From Rhodanobacteraceae bacterium (GTDB lineage: Bacteria > Pseudomonadota > Gammaproteobacteria > Xanthomonadales > SZUA-5), in the NCBI GenBank assembly GCA_016717705.1, contig JADKFD010000008.1, positions 1 to 64,000 on the forward strand: a stretch of DNA of 64,000 nt, written 5' to 3'. A program made the position numbers and the translations under genes. Positions 1 through 10,314 of the stretch are shown piece after piece (the first letter of the stretch is position 1; every line of letters begins with the position of its first letter). The notes beneath the pieces are model-generated. The model saw only the letters and a list, made by a program, of their open reading frames with translations, did not search any database and was not told where the DNA came from.

Positions 1-16
1 CCTTGGCGATGGTCAT
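1..16 (-). CDS. Start of a divergent gene, cut by the window edge
   Basis: An ATG at 16-14 on the minus strand is preceded by a strong ribosome binding site (GGAGGT, six bases upstream). Only MTIAK is visible before the window ends. The gene diverges from the TonB receptor of a starch-type locus, with a LacI-like operator between them. A LacI-family sugar regulator would therefore fit, but five residues cannot show this. Confidence 0.45.
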
Positions 17-88
17 TCACGCACCTCCGGCGCAGAAAATCCCTGCCTGGATACGACAATTGGTAGGGCAGGCACTCGATAACCTGCA

Positions 89-102
89 TGAATACGTATA
101 CA
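89..102. promoter_or_regulatory. LacI-type operator, pseudo-palindrome
   Basis: TGAATACGTATACA is a 14-base dyad with a central CG. Six of seven positions match their partner. This length and central CG are typical of LacI-family operators. It lies between a divergent gene starting at 16 and the TonB receptor starting at 254, so it could control both. The link to maltose/starch control is inferred from the downstream genes. Confidence 0.5.
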
Positions 103-253
103 ACGAGTCCTTAACACATGGTCGCTGCGGCTACCATTTTCGCCACGTCGTCGGGCGGGGTCGCCACGGACGTTAGCCGGTCTGAATGCCTGCGGAATCC
201 TTGGGTTCCGCGGGCTTCGAACTACACCGATATACCCAGCAGTGGAGGGGGAG

Positions 254-3001
254 ATGTTGAAACTCAAGCGCAACATGTTGTTCATGGCGCTGGCGTCGGC
301 GACCTTGATGGTTTCCGCCGGTGCCTACGCTCAGGCGGCAGAAGAACCGGCGGATGCAAACGCCGCGTCCACGACCGAAACCGCCGCCCAGCGCGAAGCC
401 AAGCGCAAGGCCGCAGCGGCGGAGAAGGCCACGGAGCTGGATGTGGTCGAAGTGACCGGTATCCGTCGCGGTATCGAGAGCGCCATTTCCTTGAAGCAGG
501 AATCGACCTCGATCATCGAGGCGATCTCGGCTGAAGACATTGGCAAGCTGCCCGATTCCAGCATCGCCGAGTCGATCGCGCGCCTGCCGGGCCTGGCCGC
601 CCAGCGTGTCGCCGGTCGCGCCACCACGATCAGCATCCGCGGCCTCGCCGGCGACTTCTCGACCACGCTGCTGAACGGTCGCGAACAGGTCTCCAGCGGC
701 GACAACCGCAGCGTCGAGTTCGACCAGTACCCGTCCGAACTGCTGAACTCGGTCGTCGTCTACAAGACGCCCGACCCGACCCTGGTCGCCCAGGGCATCT
801 CCGGCACCGTGGATCTGCAGACCGTGCGCCCGCTGGCGATCGGCAAGCGCGTGGTCTCGCTCAATGCCCGCTACGACGAGAATTCGACCGGCGAAGTGAA
901 TCCCGGCTACGACGACAACGGCTACCGCCTGAGCGCCTCCTACATCGACCAGTTTGCTGACGACACCATCGGCATCGCCATCGGCTATGCGCGTCTGGAT
1001 TCGCCGGGTCAGGCCGAGCGCTGGAATGCCTGGGGCTTCGAGCGCACCACGGTGGCCGGCACGCCGGACGTCGAGATGCTCACCGGCTCGCAGATCTACG
1101 GCACCTCCACCGAGAACATCCGCGACGGCCTGATGGCGGTGGTCGAATGGGCGCCGAATGACAATTACACCGGCTCGCTCGACATCTACTACTCGAAGTT
1201 CGAGCGCACCGAGACCACGCGCGGCCTGGAAGTGGGCCTGTTCCCGGCGTGGACCGGCTCGACGCTGACCAATCCGGTCATCGACGATGGCCTGCTGGTC
1301 AGCGGCACCTTCTCCGGAATCCGTCCGGTGATCCGCAACGACGAGAACGCACGCGACGACGATATCTTCGCGATCGGCTTCAAGAACGAGTACACCTTCA
1401 ACGACTACTGGTCCGGCATGGCTGATTTCAGCATGTCCAAGGCCAATCGCGACGAGTCGATCCTCGAGACCTACGCCGGTGCCGCGATCCGCGACACGGT
1501 CAACGTCGCGGTCGATCGCAACGGCTTTCCCACCTTCGATTTCGGCCTCGATTACCGCGACCCGGCGGTGGTGCAGTTGCGCGATCCGGGCGGCTGGGGC
1601 CAGGACGGCTACGTCAAGTATCCGAAGTTCGAGGACGAGCTGAATTCGGCGCGCTTCACGCTGACGCGGGCGCTGGACAATTCCTTCCTCAGCAGCTTCG
1701 ATTTCGGCTCCAACTACTCCAACCGCACCAAGAGCCGCGCCGTGGCGGAGTCCTTCCTCGACCTGCTCAATGGTCGCGCGCCAGTGGCCGTGCCCGACAA
1801 TCTGGTGGTTGGTCCGGTGCGCACCGGCTTCGCCGGCGTTCCGGGCGTGCTCAGCTACGATGCGCCGGGCGCCGCCCGTTCGCTGTACCAGACGCGCACC
1901 AATATCAATCAGGACATCCTGAACAAGGATTGGGAAGTCGACGAAACCGTCATCACCAGCTTCGCCAAGCTGAACATCGACGGCCTGATCGGTGAAGTGC
2001 CGGTGCGCGGCAACATCGGCTTCCAGTACGTGAACGCGGATCAGGAATCCGAAGGCTTCGCCGTCCCCGGCGGCAATGCCAGCGGCGCCCAGCCGTACAA
2101 GGGCGGTACCGATTACGACGATTTCCTGCCGAGCCTCAACCTGATCTTCTCGGTGACCGACGCGCAGTCGGTGCGCTTTGGCGCCGCCAAGCAGGTGTCG
2201 CGTCCGCGCATGGACCAGATGCGCGCCAACAACGGCTTCGGTATCGATCGCACGCGCAACGAGTGGAGCGGCAGCGGCGGCAATCCGGAGCTCGAGCCGT
2301 GGCGTGCGACCAGCTACGACTTGTCCTGGGAGTACTACCTGTACGACGGCAAGGGCTACGTCAGCGGCGCGGTGTTCCACAAGGATCTGGACTCGTACAT
2401 CTACGATCAAGTCGACACCGAGTTCGACTTCAGCGTATTCGACCTGTCCGGCTTCGCCCCGCCGATTCCGCCGACCACCATCGGCAACTTCTCCAAGCCG
2501 ACCAATGGCGAGGGTGGTTCCATCAACGGCTGGGAATTCGCCTTCTCGGTGCCGTTTGGCGAGATGGTCGAGTGGCTGGATGGCTTCGGCATGCTCGGCA
2601 GCTACTCGGACACGCGCAGCGGCATCGAGCCCAATGGTCCGGGCACCAGCCAACCGTTGCCGGGTCTGTCGCGCTACGTCTCCAACCTGACGCTGTACTA
2701 CGAACGCTCCGGCTTCTCGGCACGTATCAGCCAGCGCACGCGCTCTGACTTCGTCGGCGAAATCCAGGGCTTCGGCGCCGATCGCGAGACCCGTTACATC
2801 CAGGGCGAACACCTGGTCGACTTCCAGACCGGCTACGCCTTCGGCGGTGATTGGGATGGTCTGTCGCTGGTGTTCCAGATCAACAACATGACCAACGAGC
2901 CGTATCAGGAGTACTACAGCGACGCCGGTCGCCAGGACCGTCCGCGCTCGTACAACGAGTACGGCCGCACCTACCTGCTCGGCGGCACCTACAAGTTCTA
3001 A
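254..3001 (+). CDS. TonB-dependent outer membrane receptor, Xanthomonas/Caulobacter type
   Basis: Outer membrane receptor of about 915 residues that takes up a ligand, here probably malto-oligosaccharides, with energy from TonB-ExbBD. I chose the ATG at 254 because GGAGGGG lies at 244-250; a GTG at 242 would place that site inside the gene. A signal peptide covers about residues 1-26 (ending AYA). A TonB box-like stretch, VVEVTGI, is at 64-70. The plug domain follows (about 80-190) and then a long beta-barrel ending in an aromatic residue (TYKF). The protein resembles the family modelled as TonB-Xanth-Caul. The sugar substrate is inferred from the adjacent halogenase-like gene, GH31 glucosidase and amylase. 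A strong terminator follows at once, so the receptor is probably its own transcription unit. Confidence 0.93.
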   Translation: MLKLKRNMLFMALASATLMVSAGAYAQAAEEPADANAASTTETAAQREAKRKAAAAEKATELDVVEVTGIRRGIESAISLKQESTSIIEAISAEDIGKLPDSSIAESIARLPGLAAQRVAGRATTISIRGLAGDFSTTLLNGREQVSSGDNRSVEFDQYPSELLNSVVVYKTPDPTLVAQGISGTVDLQTVRPLAIGKRVVSLNARYDENSTGEVNPGYDDNGYRLSASYIDQFADDTIGIAIGYARLDSPGQAERWNAWGFERTTVAGTPDVEMLTGSQIYGTSTENIRDGLMAVVEWAPNDNYTGSLDIYYSKFERTETTRGLEVGLFPAWTGSTLTNPVIDDGLLVSGTFSGIRPVIRNDENARDDDIFAIGFKNEYTFNDYWSGMADFSMSKANRDESILETYAGAAIRDTVNVAVDRNGFPTFDFGLDYRDPAVVQLRDPGGWGQDGYVKYPKFEDELNSARFTLTRALDNSFLSSFDFGSNYSNRTKSRAVAESFLDLLNGRAPVAVPDNLVVGPVRTGFAGVPGVLSYDAPGAARSLYQTRTNINQDILNKDWEVDETVITSFAKLNIDGLIGEVPVRGNIGFQYVNADQESEGFAVPGGNASGAQPYKGGTDYDDFLPSLNLIFSVTDAQSVRFGAAKQVSRPRMDQMRANNGFGIDRTRNEWSGSGGNPELEPWRATSYDLSWEYYLYDGKGYVSGAVFHKDLDSYIYDQVDTEFDFSVFDLSGFAPPIPPTTIGNFSKPTNGEGGSINGWEFAFSVPFGEMVEWLDGFGMLGSYSDTRSGIEPNGPGTSQPLPGLSRYVSNLTLYYERSGFSARISQRTRSDFVGEIQGFGADRETRYIQGEHLVDFQTGYAFGGDWDGLSLVFQINNMTNEPYQEYYSDAGRQDRPRSYNEYGRTYLLGGTYKF

Positions 3002-3029
3002 GAACGTTGCACCTGTAGCACCACTCCAG

Positions 3030-3063
3030 CCCCTGCCGATCTTGCGATCGGCAGGGGTTTTTT
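3030..3063 (+). terminator. Rho-independent terminator after the TonB receptor
   Basis: A perfect 12-bp stem (CCCCTGCCGATC with GATCGGCAGGGG) closes a TTGC loop and is followed by six T residues. It starts 29 bases after the receptor stop codon. Confidence 0.92.
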
Positions 3064-3289
3064 CGGGAACCGGGGCCGGTGGCGGCCACCGCTTTGGAGC
3101 CCCACTGGATGCGGGAGCGCCTTTTCAGGGCACCAGAGCGGCGGAACCCGGCGCACTCCAGATGTGCGGCCTGCGTTGGCCGCGGCGGCGCCGGCGTAAA
3201 CCGGCAACAGCAGCCGAGCTGGGGCTCGGCGTTCCCACCTCCCACCCTGCCCGGCCTATGCTTTGGGCCATCAAACAAGGATCCGCGCC

Positions 3290-4799
3290 ATGACCGATAA
3301 CCGCATCCAATCCGTCGTCATCGTCGGCGGCGGCACTTCCGGCTGGATGAGCGCGGCGCTGCTGTCCAAGCTGTTCGGCCGGGCGCTGGATATCCGCGTG
3401 GTTGAATCCGACGAGATCGGCACGGTCGGTGTGGGCGAGGCGACCATCCCGCAGATCCGCAATTTCAACGGCACGCTGGGCCTCGACGAAAACGAGTTCG
3501 TGCGCGAGACCCAGGGCAGTTTCAAGCTCGGCATCCAGTTCGTGAACTGGCTGCGCGAGGGGCATCGCTACATCCACGCCTTCGGCACCGTCGGCGGACG
3601 CGATCTGGGTCTGGTGCAGTTCTATCACTACTGGCTGAAGCTGCGTCAGTCCGGCATGGGCGCGGATCTGGGCGCCTACACCTTCAACACGATCGCCGCG
3701 CTGCAGAACAAGTTCATGCGCCCGCTGGAGCGACCGAACTCGCCGCTCGGCAGCATCGCCTACGCCTTCCATTTCGACGCCGGCCTGTACGCCCGCTTCC
3801 TGCGGCGCAAATGCGAAGCCGCCGGCGTGGTGCGCACCGAGGGCAAGGTGGTCGATGTTCAACTGAACGCGGAAAGTGGCTTCGTAGATTCGCTGCAACT
3901 GGCCAGCGGCGAGCGCATCCGCGGCGATCTGTATCTGGATTGCTCCGGTTTTCGCGGCCTGCTGATCGAGCAGGCGCTGAAGACCGGCTATGACGACTGG
4001 AGCCGCTGGCTGCCGGTCAATCGTGCGCTGGCGGTGCCTTGCGCGTCTTCGCCCGACCTGCATCCGTACACCCGTTCGACCGCGCGCAGCGCCGGCTGGC
4101 AGTGGCGTATTCCGCTGCAGCACCGCACCGGCAATGGCTATGTCTATTGCAGCGACTTCATCAGCGACGACGCGGCCGCGGCCACTCTGCTGGCCAACCT
4201 CGACGGCAAGCCGCTGGCCGATCCGCGCCCGCTGCGGTTCGTCACCGGCATGCGCAAGCAGGCGTGGAACAAGAACGTGGTGGCGATCGGCCTGGCCAGC
4301 GGTTTCCTGGAGCCGCTGGAATCGACCAGCATCCATTTCGTGCAATCGAGTCTGGCGCAACTGGTGGCGCTGTTCCCGGACAAGAACTTCGACCCGGCCA
4401 GCATCGCCCAGTACAACCGGCGCACCCAGTTCGAATTCGAGCGCAGCCGCGATTTCATCATGCTGCACTACCACGCCACCGAGCGCACCGGTCCGCTGTG
4501 GGAGCAGGTGCGGCAGATGTCGATCACGGACACGCTGGCGCAGAAGATCGAGCTGTTTCGCGAAAGTGCGGCCGTCCAGCGCGAGCACGAAGAGCTGTTC
4601 TCCGAGATCAGCTGGATGCAGGTCTTCCTCGGCCAGAACATCATCCCCAAGCGCTACCACCCGATGGTCGATCTGCTGTCCGACAGCTGAGCTCAAGGAA
4701 ATGGTCGAAGGCACCCGCCGGGTGCTCGACAATTCGGCGGCGGTGTTGCCCAGCCACGCGGAGTACATCGCCAAGACCTGCGCGGCGAAGGCGATGTAG
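3290..4799 (+). CDS. Tryptophan halogenase family flavoprotein, frameshifted near its C-terminus
   Basis: Flavin-dependent halogenase-like protein. Visible motifs are the FAD loop GGGTSGWM (13-20), GVGEAT (47-52), a lysine at 79 where the halogenase active-site lysine lies, and WQWRIP (270-275), the WxWxIP signature. The start at 3290 has AAGG at 3277-3280. Family members of this type sit beside TonB receptors in Xanthomonas and Caulobacter carbohydrate loci; their true substrate is unknown. The first frame stops at 4690 after 466 residues. The expected family ending (LKEMVEGTRRVL, then PSHAEYIAKTC) continues in the next frame to 4799, so one base is extra or two are missing near 4675-4690. 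An indel in the assembly is more likely than a real truncation, because the downstream frame is still conserved. Full length would be about 502 residues. Confidence 0.85.
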
Positions 4800-4800
4800 A

Positions 4801-4879
4801 AGCATCGCGCGCGAGCGCGCTCCTACAATTCCTGCGTGGATTCGCGGCAATGTGTAGGAGCGCGCTTGCGCGCGATGCT
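4801..4879. repeat. GTAG-type palindromic repeat pair (family R, copy 1)
   Basis: Two 27-base arms (4801-4827 and 4853-4879) are inverted copies matching at 26 of 27 positions. Each unit reads TGTAGGAGCGCGC-T-TGCGCGCGATGC, a GTAG foot plus a GC-rich hairpin. The 25-base loop contains CCTGCGTGGATTCGC, which recurs in the copy at 50.2 kb. This is the layout of REP/BIME or SMAG elements. Confidence 0.88.
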
Positions 4880-4907
4880 CTGGCTCCGCTCGCACAAAAG
4901 GCTCGCC

Positions 4908-7296
4908 CTACCTCAGGACGACCTTTGCGGCCTCACCCGCCCACACAAATCGCGCCCGCAACTGCTTCCGCTCGCCGTCGTACCAGGCTGGCGCCGCGCC
5001 GCCGTCCCAGGCCTTGCGATCGGTGGTCACGCTGAGGGTTTCGCCACCGGCCGAAACCGAGCCCGGCGCGAGGGTCCAGCCATGCATGATGAGCTCGATC
5101 TCGCGCTGCACCGGCTTGCCGCGATACTCGCCCCCGGCCCGCCTGAGCTCGATGCCCAACACGCCGTCCTTCTGCGTCGAAGCAAAGCTCAGCAACTCAT
5201 GCGCGCCGCTGGCGATCGCCGTGCGCGTGGCGCCATCGTCGTCGTACATCTGTCCACTCGACTGGCTCACCGAAGCATCCGCCCAGTAGTGCAGCTGCAG
5301 CTTGGCAGTCGAGTACTGCGTGGTGTTCTGGATCTGCGGAATCATCGGCACGAAGGCACCGGCGCGCGCCAGCACCGGGATCGAGTCCGGCTTGGTCTTG
5401 ATCTCGACCGTCTGACCACCCTCGAATCGGCTGCCATCGAAGAAATCGAACCACACGCCCTTGGGCAGGGCCAGTTCGATGCGCTTGACGCGCTTGTCGG
5501 TGATCGGGCGCACGAGGAAGGCGTCGCCCCAGTAATAGGCGTCGCTGCGATCAATCAGGCTGGCATCCGACTCGTCGCCGAAGAACAGCGGCCGCATCAG
5601 CGGCATGCCGGTGGCGCTGTTCTGGTACGCCAGCGTGTACAGGTACGGCAGCAAGCGATAGCGCAACTGGATCGCCTTGCGAGCCAATTCGATGGTGGTC
5701 TTGTCGTGGAACACCGGCTCGGAGGCGATATGGTCCTGCGCATGCGGGCGGAACACCGGCTGGAACACGCCGTATTGCAGCCAGCGCAAGTAAAGCTCGC
5801 GGTCGAAGCGCTTGCCGCCGGCAAAGCCGCCGAGGTCCGAATGCGTGTAGCCCATGCCGAGCAGGCTCATCTGCAGGGCCAGCTCCACCTGCGGCTTCAG
5901 GCCGCCCCAGCTGCGGTCGACATCGCCGGTCCACGGGATCATCCCGTAGCGCTGCGAGCCCGGCGCGCCGGCGCGCATCATGATGAAGGGACGCCGCTCC
6001 GGGTAGGTCTTCAGGTGGTTCTCGTACAGCAGCTTGGCCCAGGTGTGGCCGTAGGCGTTGTGCACCTCGTCGGCAATGCCGTTGACATGCACGGTGTCGG
6101 CCGGATGCACCTCGGGCTCACCGAGATCACCCCACCAGCCGGCCACGCCCTGGCGCATCAGGCCGGCGTAGATGCCCCAGAACCACTGCGCGGCTTCGGG
6201 CTTGAACACATCGATCAGCCCGGTATTGCCGAAATAGAAATCGAAGGTCTTCGGCCGGCCGGCCAGATCGAGCGCCAGCACCTTGGCGTCGACCGCCTCT
6301 TTCCAGCGCGTAGAGGTGGTGAGGATGAAGGGCTCGGTGACCAGGATGGTGTTGACGCCCTGCGCGCTCAAGTCGGCCAGCATCTTCTCCGGCGTCGGGA
6401 AGGCCACGCGGTCCCAGTCGAGCTTGCCCATATGGCCCTGGATGTCCTTGCCGAACCAGTAGAGATCGATCACCAGCGCATCGAGGGGGATGGCCAGATC
6501 GATGAACTTCTGCACCGTCGCGCGCACCTCTGCCTCGGTGCGGTAGCCAAAGCGCGAGGCGTAGTTGCCGAAGGCCCAGCGCGGCGGCAGCGGCTGCGTG
6601 CCGGTGACCTTGACGTACTCGTGGATCAGTTGCGGATAGCTCGGCGCGGCGAACACCAGGTACCCGGTGCGACCACCGACCGCCTGGAATTCCAGGATGT
6701 CCTTCTCGGTCTTGCCGATATCCAGCGTGCCGCTGGCGGAATTGTCGAACAGCAGCAGGTACTTGCGGCTGGACATCACCATCGGCATGGAGAAATACAT
6801 CTGCTCCGACTCGGTGGTGTAGCCGTAATGCGGCTTGTTGTAGAGCGCCAGTTTGTGGCCACGCCGATCCATGCCGAGCACCCGCTCGCCGCCGCCGATC
6901 AGTTTTTCGCCATCGCTGAGCTTGAAGCGGAAGCCGCGCATGGTCTCGAACGCGTAACCGCCCTTTTCTTCGGCGAGCAGCAATTCGTTGCCACGGTAGT
7001 AGCTGACCCGGAGCGGCGATTTCTGGATGCGCGCGCTGAGCGCGGGCGTGCGGTAGACCAATTCGTTGGGCAATTCACTCAGTTCGGCCGCCACCACCGG
7101 CTGGCGGCCCGGCGATGCTGAAGGACGCCAGCTGCTTGACGCCAGGTGGCTCGTAGAAGGCCTCGATGGCGCCGGGTTGGTGGAAGCGCAGCGTCAGGGT
7201 GGCTTCGTCGCTGGTGATCTTGAGGCCGTCGGCGGTGAGCTCGTGTTTGCGATAGTTGGCGGCGGAGGCGGCGGAGGCCAGCAACAGCAGCAGCAT
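4908..7296 (-). CDS. GH31 alpha-glucosidase or transglucosidase, one N-terminal frameshift
   Basis: Glycoside hydrolase family 31 enzyme acting on alpha-glucosidic bonds of malto-oligosaccharides. The nucleophile aspartate is in WWGDLGEPE (codon at 6126-6128) and the acid/base aspartate in WTGDVDRSW. A signal peptide (MLLLLLASAASA) points to the periplasm or outside. The start at 7296 and the first 62 or so residues are in one frame and the other 730 in another. Removing one base from the CCC at 7108-7110 (GGG on the coding strand) restores a continuous reading through AGRQPVVAAEL, so this looks like a homopolymer error. The start codon lies only four bases from a palindromic repeat, and no clear ribosome binding site remains. 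The gene is downstream of the amylase on the same strand, 174 bases away. Similar proteins include alpha-glucosyl transferases, so hydrolysis versus transfer is open. Confidence 0.88.
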
Positions 7297-7299
7297 GAG

Positions 7300-7383
7300 G
7301 TAGGTCACGTTGGCCGCGCAGCGGCCTACGTGACGACGGGTCACCGATGTCACGTAGCTCGCAACGCGAGCAACGTGACCTAC
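7300..7383. repeat. GTAG-type palindrome with covarying tip hairpins (family A, copy 1)
   Basis: Outer arms are GTAGGTCACGTTG (7300-7312) and its complement (7371-7383). Each half folds on itself: GTCACGT pairs with ACGTGAC around a small tip hairpin, GCCGC-GCA-GCGGC on the left and CTCGC-AAC-GCGAG on the right. It lies between the amylase and GH31 genes and touches the GH31 start region. Confidence 0.88.
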
Positions 7384-7469
7384 GACGGTTCGGGCCGGGC
7401 GTCGCCCTTCACAGGCGAAGCTCCGCTTTTCCCTTTTCCTTTTTCCCTTTTCCATTTTCCCGACCAACA

Positions 7470-9362
7470 TCACTGCACCTCGAACAGATAAGCCGCCCTC
7501 GGCGGCAGAGTGAGCGGCGCCATCGCGCCGTCGGGCATCACGTTCAGCGGCACCGTCACGCCGCTGCCCAGGCGATCGACCAGCGTGTGCTGGCCGGCGT
7601 CGAGGTGCCAGTTGGCGCTGATGTCGAGCGGAATCGACAAATCGAAACTGGCGCTGGCGCTGCGGCTGAAGTTGGCCACCACGATCAGCCGCTGCTGCGG
7701 ATTCCAGCGCGCGAAAGCGTGCAGCTGCTCGTTGTAGCCGGGCGTCGTCAGATTGTGCTGATGCAGATCCGCATAGGCGCCGCGCAGCGCCGGTGCGCTG
7801 GACACGAAGCTCGCCAGGCTGGCGTTGAACGCGCGCAACTCGCGCTCTTCCGGCGTCGATGCACCGCCGTCGAAGCGCCCGTCATTCATCCAGCGCTGCT
7901 GTGTCGGCACGCCCCAGTAGTCGAAGATGCTGGAGCGCGTGGCCTTGCCGAAGCCGGCGTCGCCATTGCCCGGCTCGCCGAGTTCCTGGGCGAAGTACCA
8001 CAGCGCCGGACCCTGGCCGATGGTGGCCGAGACCAGCATCGCCGGCTTGCCGATCGCTGCTTCGCCGGCGAAATCCGGGCTGGCGATGCGCTGTTCGTCG
8101 TGGTTTTCCAGAAAGCGCAGCAAGTGGCTGTCGATGTCCGTGTAGCGCTGCTGGATTTCAGCCAGCTTGGCGGTGCCCGACTTGCCCTGCATCACGCGCT
8201 TGAGCTCGTCGTAGAAATCGACCTTGTCGTACAGCGCATCCATGCGCCCGAGGCGGATGTAGTTGCGGTACTCGGCCGGGTTGTAGACCTCGGCAATCAG
8301 GAAAGCGTCCGGGTTGATCGTCTTGATCGAGGAGTTGAGGTAACTCCAGAACTCCACCGGCACCATCTCGGCCATGTCGTAACGGAAGCCATCGACGCCC
8401 ATTGCCAGCCAATAGCTGGCAATGTCCTTGAACTTCTTCCAGGAAGCGGGAACCTCGCGCGCGCTCCAGAACGCGGCATGTTCGGCGATGTCGCGATAGG
8501 CATAGTCGGCGGGCAGGCGGTCGAAATCGTAACTACCATCCGGACGCACGCCGAAGTTGATCTTGACCGTCTCGTACCAGTCGTCGAATTTCGGTTGCGC
8601 GGCGCGCGAACCGTTGCCGGTCCACTTGGCCGGATTCTCGGCGAACTTGCCGTCGGCCAGCGGGTGTTTCTCACCACCGAGCGGCCGGTAGTCGACCGGC
8701 CATTCGGGCACGCGGAAAGGCTGGCCCGGGATGTAGTAGAAATCGTTGTCGCGTGCGTATTCGACCGTGGTGTCATCGTTGGCGCCGAAGTCGACGGCGC
8801 CGGCCGGTTTGGCGATGGAGCGATAGCCGCGCGCCACGTGATTGGGCACGATGTCGATCACCACCTTCAGCCCGTGCGCGTGGGTGCGCTGGACCAGCGC
8901 CTTGAACTCGTCGATGCGCCGCGCCGGATCGGTGGCCAGATCCGGATCGACATCGTAGTAGTCGGTGATCGCATACGGCGAGCCGGCGCGACCCTTGACC
9001 ACATCCGGATCGTCGGCCGGAATTCCGTATGGGCTGTAGTCGCCGATCGACGCATGCCGCGGCACGCCGGTGAACCACAGATGGGTCGTGCCGAATGCGC
9101 GGATGCTGGCGAGCGCCGCGTCGTTGAAATCGGCGAACTTGCCGACGCCGTTCTCGGCGACGCTGCCCCACGGTTTGTTGGCGGTCTTGCGGTTGCCATA
9201 CAGGCGCGTGAACACCTGGTAGATCACCGGTTTGCCGCTGAATGCCGGCGTTGGCGTTGGTGTCGGCGTCGATGCCTCGTCGGCGGGACGGGTCATCGTC
9301 TGGGTGCAGCCGAGCAGGACTGCAAGGAGAGCGCTGGTCAAGACGAACGCAGGCAGGCGCAT
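7470..9362 (-). CDS. GH13 alpha-amylase, lipoprotein
   Basis: Alpha-amylase family enzyme of 630 residues that cleaves internal alpha-1,4 bonds of starch. A lipoprotein signal ends in LLGC (Cys 19), followed by a Thr-Pro linker (STPTPTPTP), so it is anchored to a membrane, probably the outer membrane. GH13 motifs appear in order: DIVPNH (region I), GFRYDMAE with the nucleophile Asp (region II), FLIAEVYNP with the acid/base Glu (region III), and ENHDEQR with the transition-state Asp (region IV). With the GH31 enzyme downstream and the TonB receptor nearby it makes a plausible route: surface cleavage, import, and further breakdown to glucose. The frame is intact. The substrate could also be glycogen or related glucans. 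Confidence 0.93.
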   Translation of the reverse strand: MRLPAFVLTSALLAVLLGCTQTMTRPADEASTPTPTPTPAFSGKPVIYQVFTRLYGNRKTANKPWGSVAENGVGKFADFNDAALASIRAFGTTHLWFTGVPRHASIGDYSPYGIPADDPDVVKGRAGSPYAITDYYDVDPDLATDPARRIDEFKALVQRTHAHGLKVVIDIVPNHVARGYRSIAKPAGAVDFGANDDTTVEYARDNDFYYIPGQPFRVPEWPVDYRPLGGEKHPLADGKFAENPAKWTGNGSRAAQPKFDDWYETVKINFGVRPDGSYDFDRLPADYAYRDIAEHAAFWSAREVPASWKKFKDIASYWLAMGVDGFRYDMAEMVPVEFWSYLNSSIKTINPDAFLIAEVYNPAEYRNYIRLGRMDALYDKVDFYDELKRVMQGKSGTAKLAEIQQRYTDIDSHLLRFLENHDEQRIASPDFAGEAAIGKPAMLVSATIGQGPALWYFAQELGEPGNGDAGFGKATRSSIFDYWGVPTQQRWMNDGRFDGGASTPEERELRAFNASLASFVSSAPALRGAYADLHQHNLTTPGYNEQLHAFARWNPQQRLIVVANFSRSASASFDLSIPLDISANWHLDAGQHTLVDRLGSGVTVPLNVMPDGAMAPLTLPPRAAYLFEVQ

Positions 9363-9478
9363 GAGCGATCCCCGTTGGGCAACCGCCTGATGCTAGTCGA
9401 GTGCGCGCGGACGCGGCGCATGGCGCGGCGCGCTGCAAACGAATACAAGCAGCCGCAAACTTCGACTATGGTTCATCC

Positions 9479-10225
9479 ATGTCCCGCCTGCTCGTCTTCC
9501 AGCACGTCGCTGCCGAACCGCTCGGCACCCTCGATCCCTTGATCCGGGCGCGCGGGCACCGCGTGCGTTTCGTCAATTTCGAGCGCGATCCGCAGGCGCA
9601 GCCGGATGTCGACCGTTACCACGGACTGGTGGTGCTCGGCGGACCGATGAACGTCGAGGACCAGGATCGGCGCGCGCATCTGAAGACCGAGCTGGTTGCC
9701 ATCGAGCGCGCACTGCACCAGGGCAAGCCGGTGTTCGGCATCTGCCTCGGCTCGCAATTGCTTGCGCACGTGCTTGGCGCGCCGATCCGCAGGCATATCC
9801 AGCCGGAGATCGGCTGGTATGAGCTTGTGACCACCGCGGCCGGACGTCGGGATGCGGTGTTCGCGCCGCTCGGCGAACGCACCAGGGTGTTCCAGTGGCA
9901 CAGCTACACCTTCGATCTGCCCGCCGGTGCCGAGCAGCTGGCGCGCACCGACAGCTGCGAGCAGCAGGCATTTCGCTACGGCGACAGCGCCTATGGCGTG
10001 CAATTCCATCCCGAGGTGGACGCCGCCCTGATCGGCCGCTGGCTGGGAACGGCCGCCTACCAGCAGGAACTTTGCGCCGCCGGCCTGCCCCACGATGTCG
10101 ACACCATTCGCGCACATACCGACGCGCACGCGCCGCAGTTGCGCGAGCAGGCAGAGCCGCTGTTCAACGCCTTCCTCGACCTGGTCGGGCGGCCGGCGCG
10201 GCGCACGGTGTTGCCGTCGAGGTGA
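9479..10225 (+). CDS. Class I glutamine amidotransferase-like protein (GMP synthase-like)
   Basis: A 248-residue stand-alone glutaminase-type domain. The nucleophile Cys is in GICLGSQLL, the His in QFHPEVD, and the oxyanion region is VVLGGPMNVED. I chose the ATG at 9479 (MSRLLVFQHV), where family homology begins. There is no synthetase domain. Proteins of this group often process gamma-glutamyl compounds or supply ammonia to unknown partners. It diverges from the amylase gene and has no operon partner, so its substrate is not known. Confidence 0.82.
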   Translation: MSRLLVFQHVAAEPLGTLDPLIRARGHRVRFVNFERDPQAQPDVDRYHGLVVLGGPMNVEDQDRRAHLKTELVAIERALHQGKPVFGICLGSQLLAHVLGAPIRRHIQPEIGWYELVTTAAGRRDAVFAPLGERTRVFQWHSYTFDLPAGAEQLARTDSCEQQAFRYGDSAYGVQFHPEVDAALIGRWLGTAAYQQELCAAGLPHDVDTIRAHTDAHAPQLREQAEPLFNAFLDLVGRPARRTVLPSR

Positions 10226-10234
10226 GGTGTGCGA

Positions 10235-10303
10235 GCTCTATTTCACTTTTAACATTTAACGTTTCACTCAGTAAAACGTGAAATGTGAAACGTGAAGAAG
10301 AGC
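10235..10303. repeat. AT-rich imperfect palindrome
   Basis: Two 34-base arms (10235-10268 and 10270-10303) are imperfect inverted copies built from short units such as AACGTTTCAC and GTGAAACGTGAA. It lies between convergent genes and could form a long hairpin, perhaps terminating both. The AT-rich spelling is unlike the GC-rich surroundings. Confidence 0.6.
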
Positions 10304-10314
10304 ATGCGCCGCCG

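Noticed and set aside
173..2812. A long open frame antisense to the TonB receptor
   Set aside because: High GC content keeps antisense frames open. It has no start signal or recognisable domain, and the plus-strand receptor is certain.
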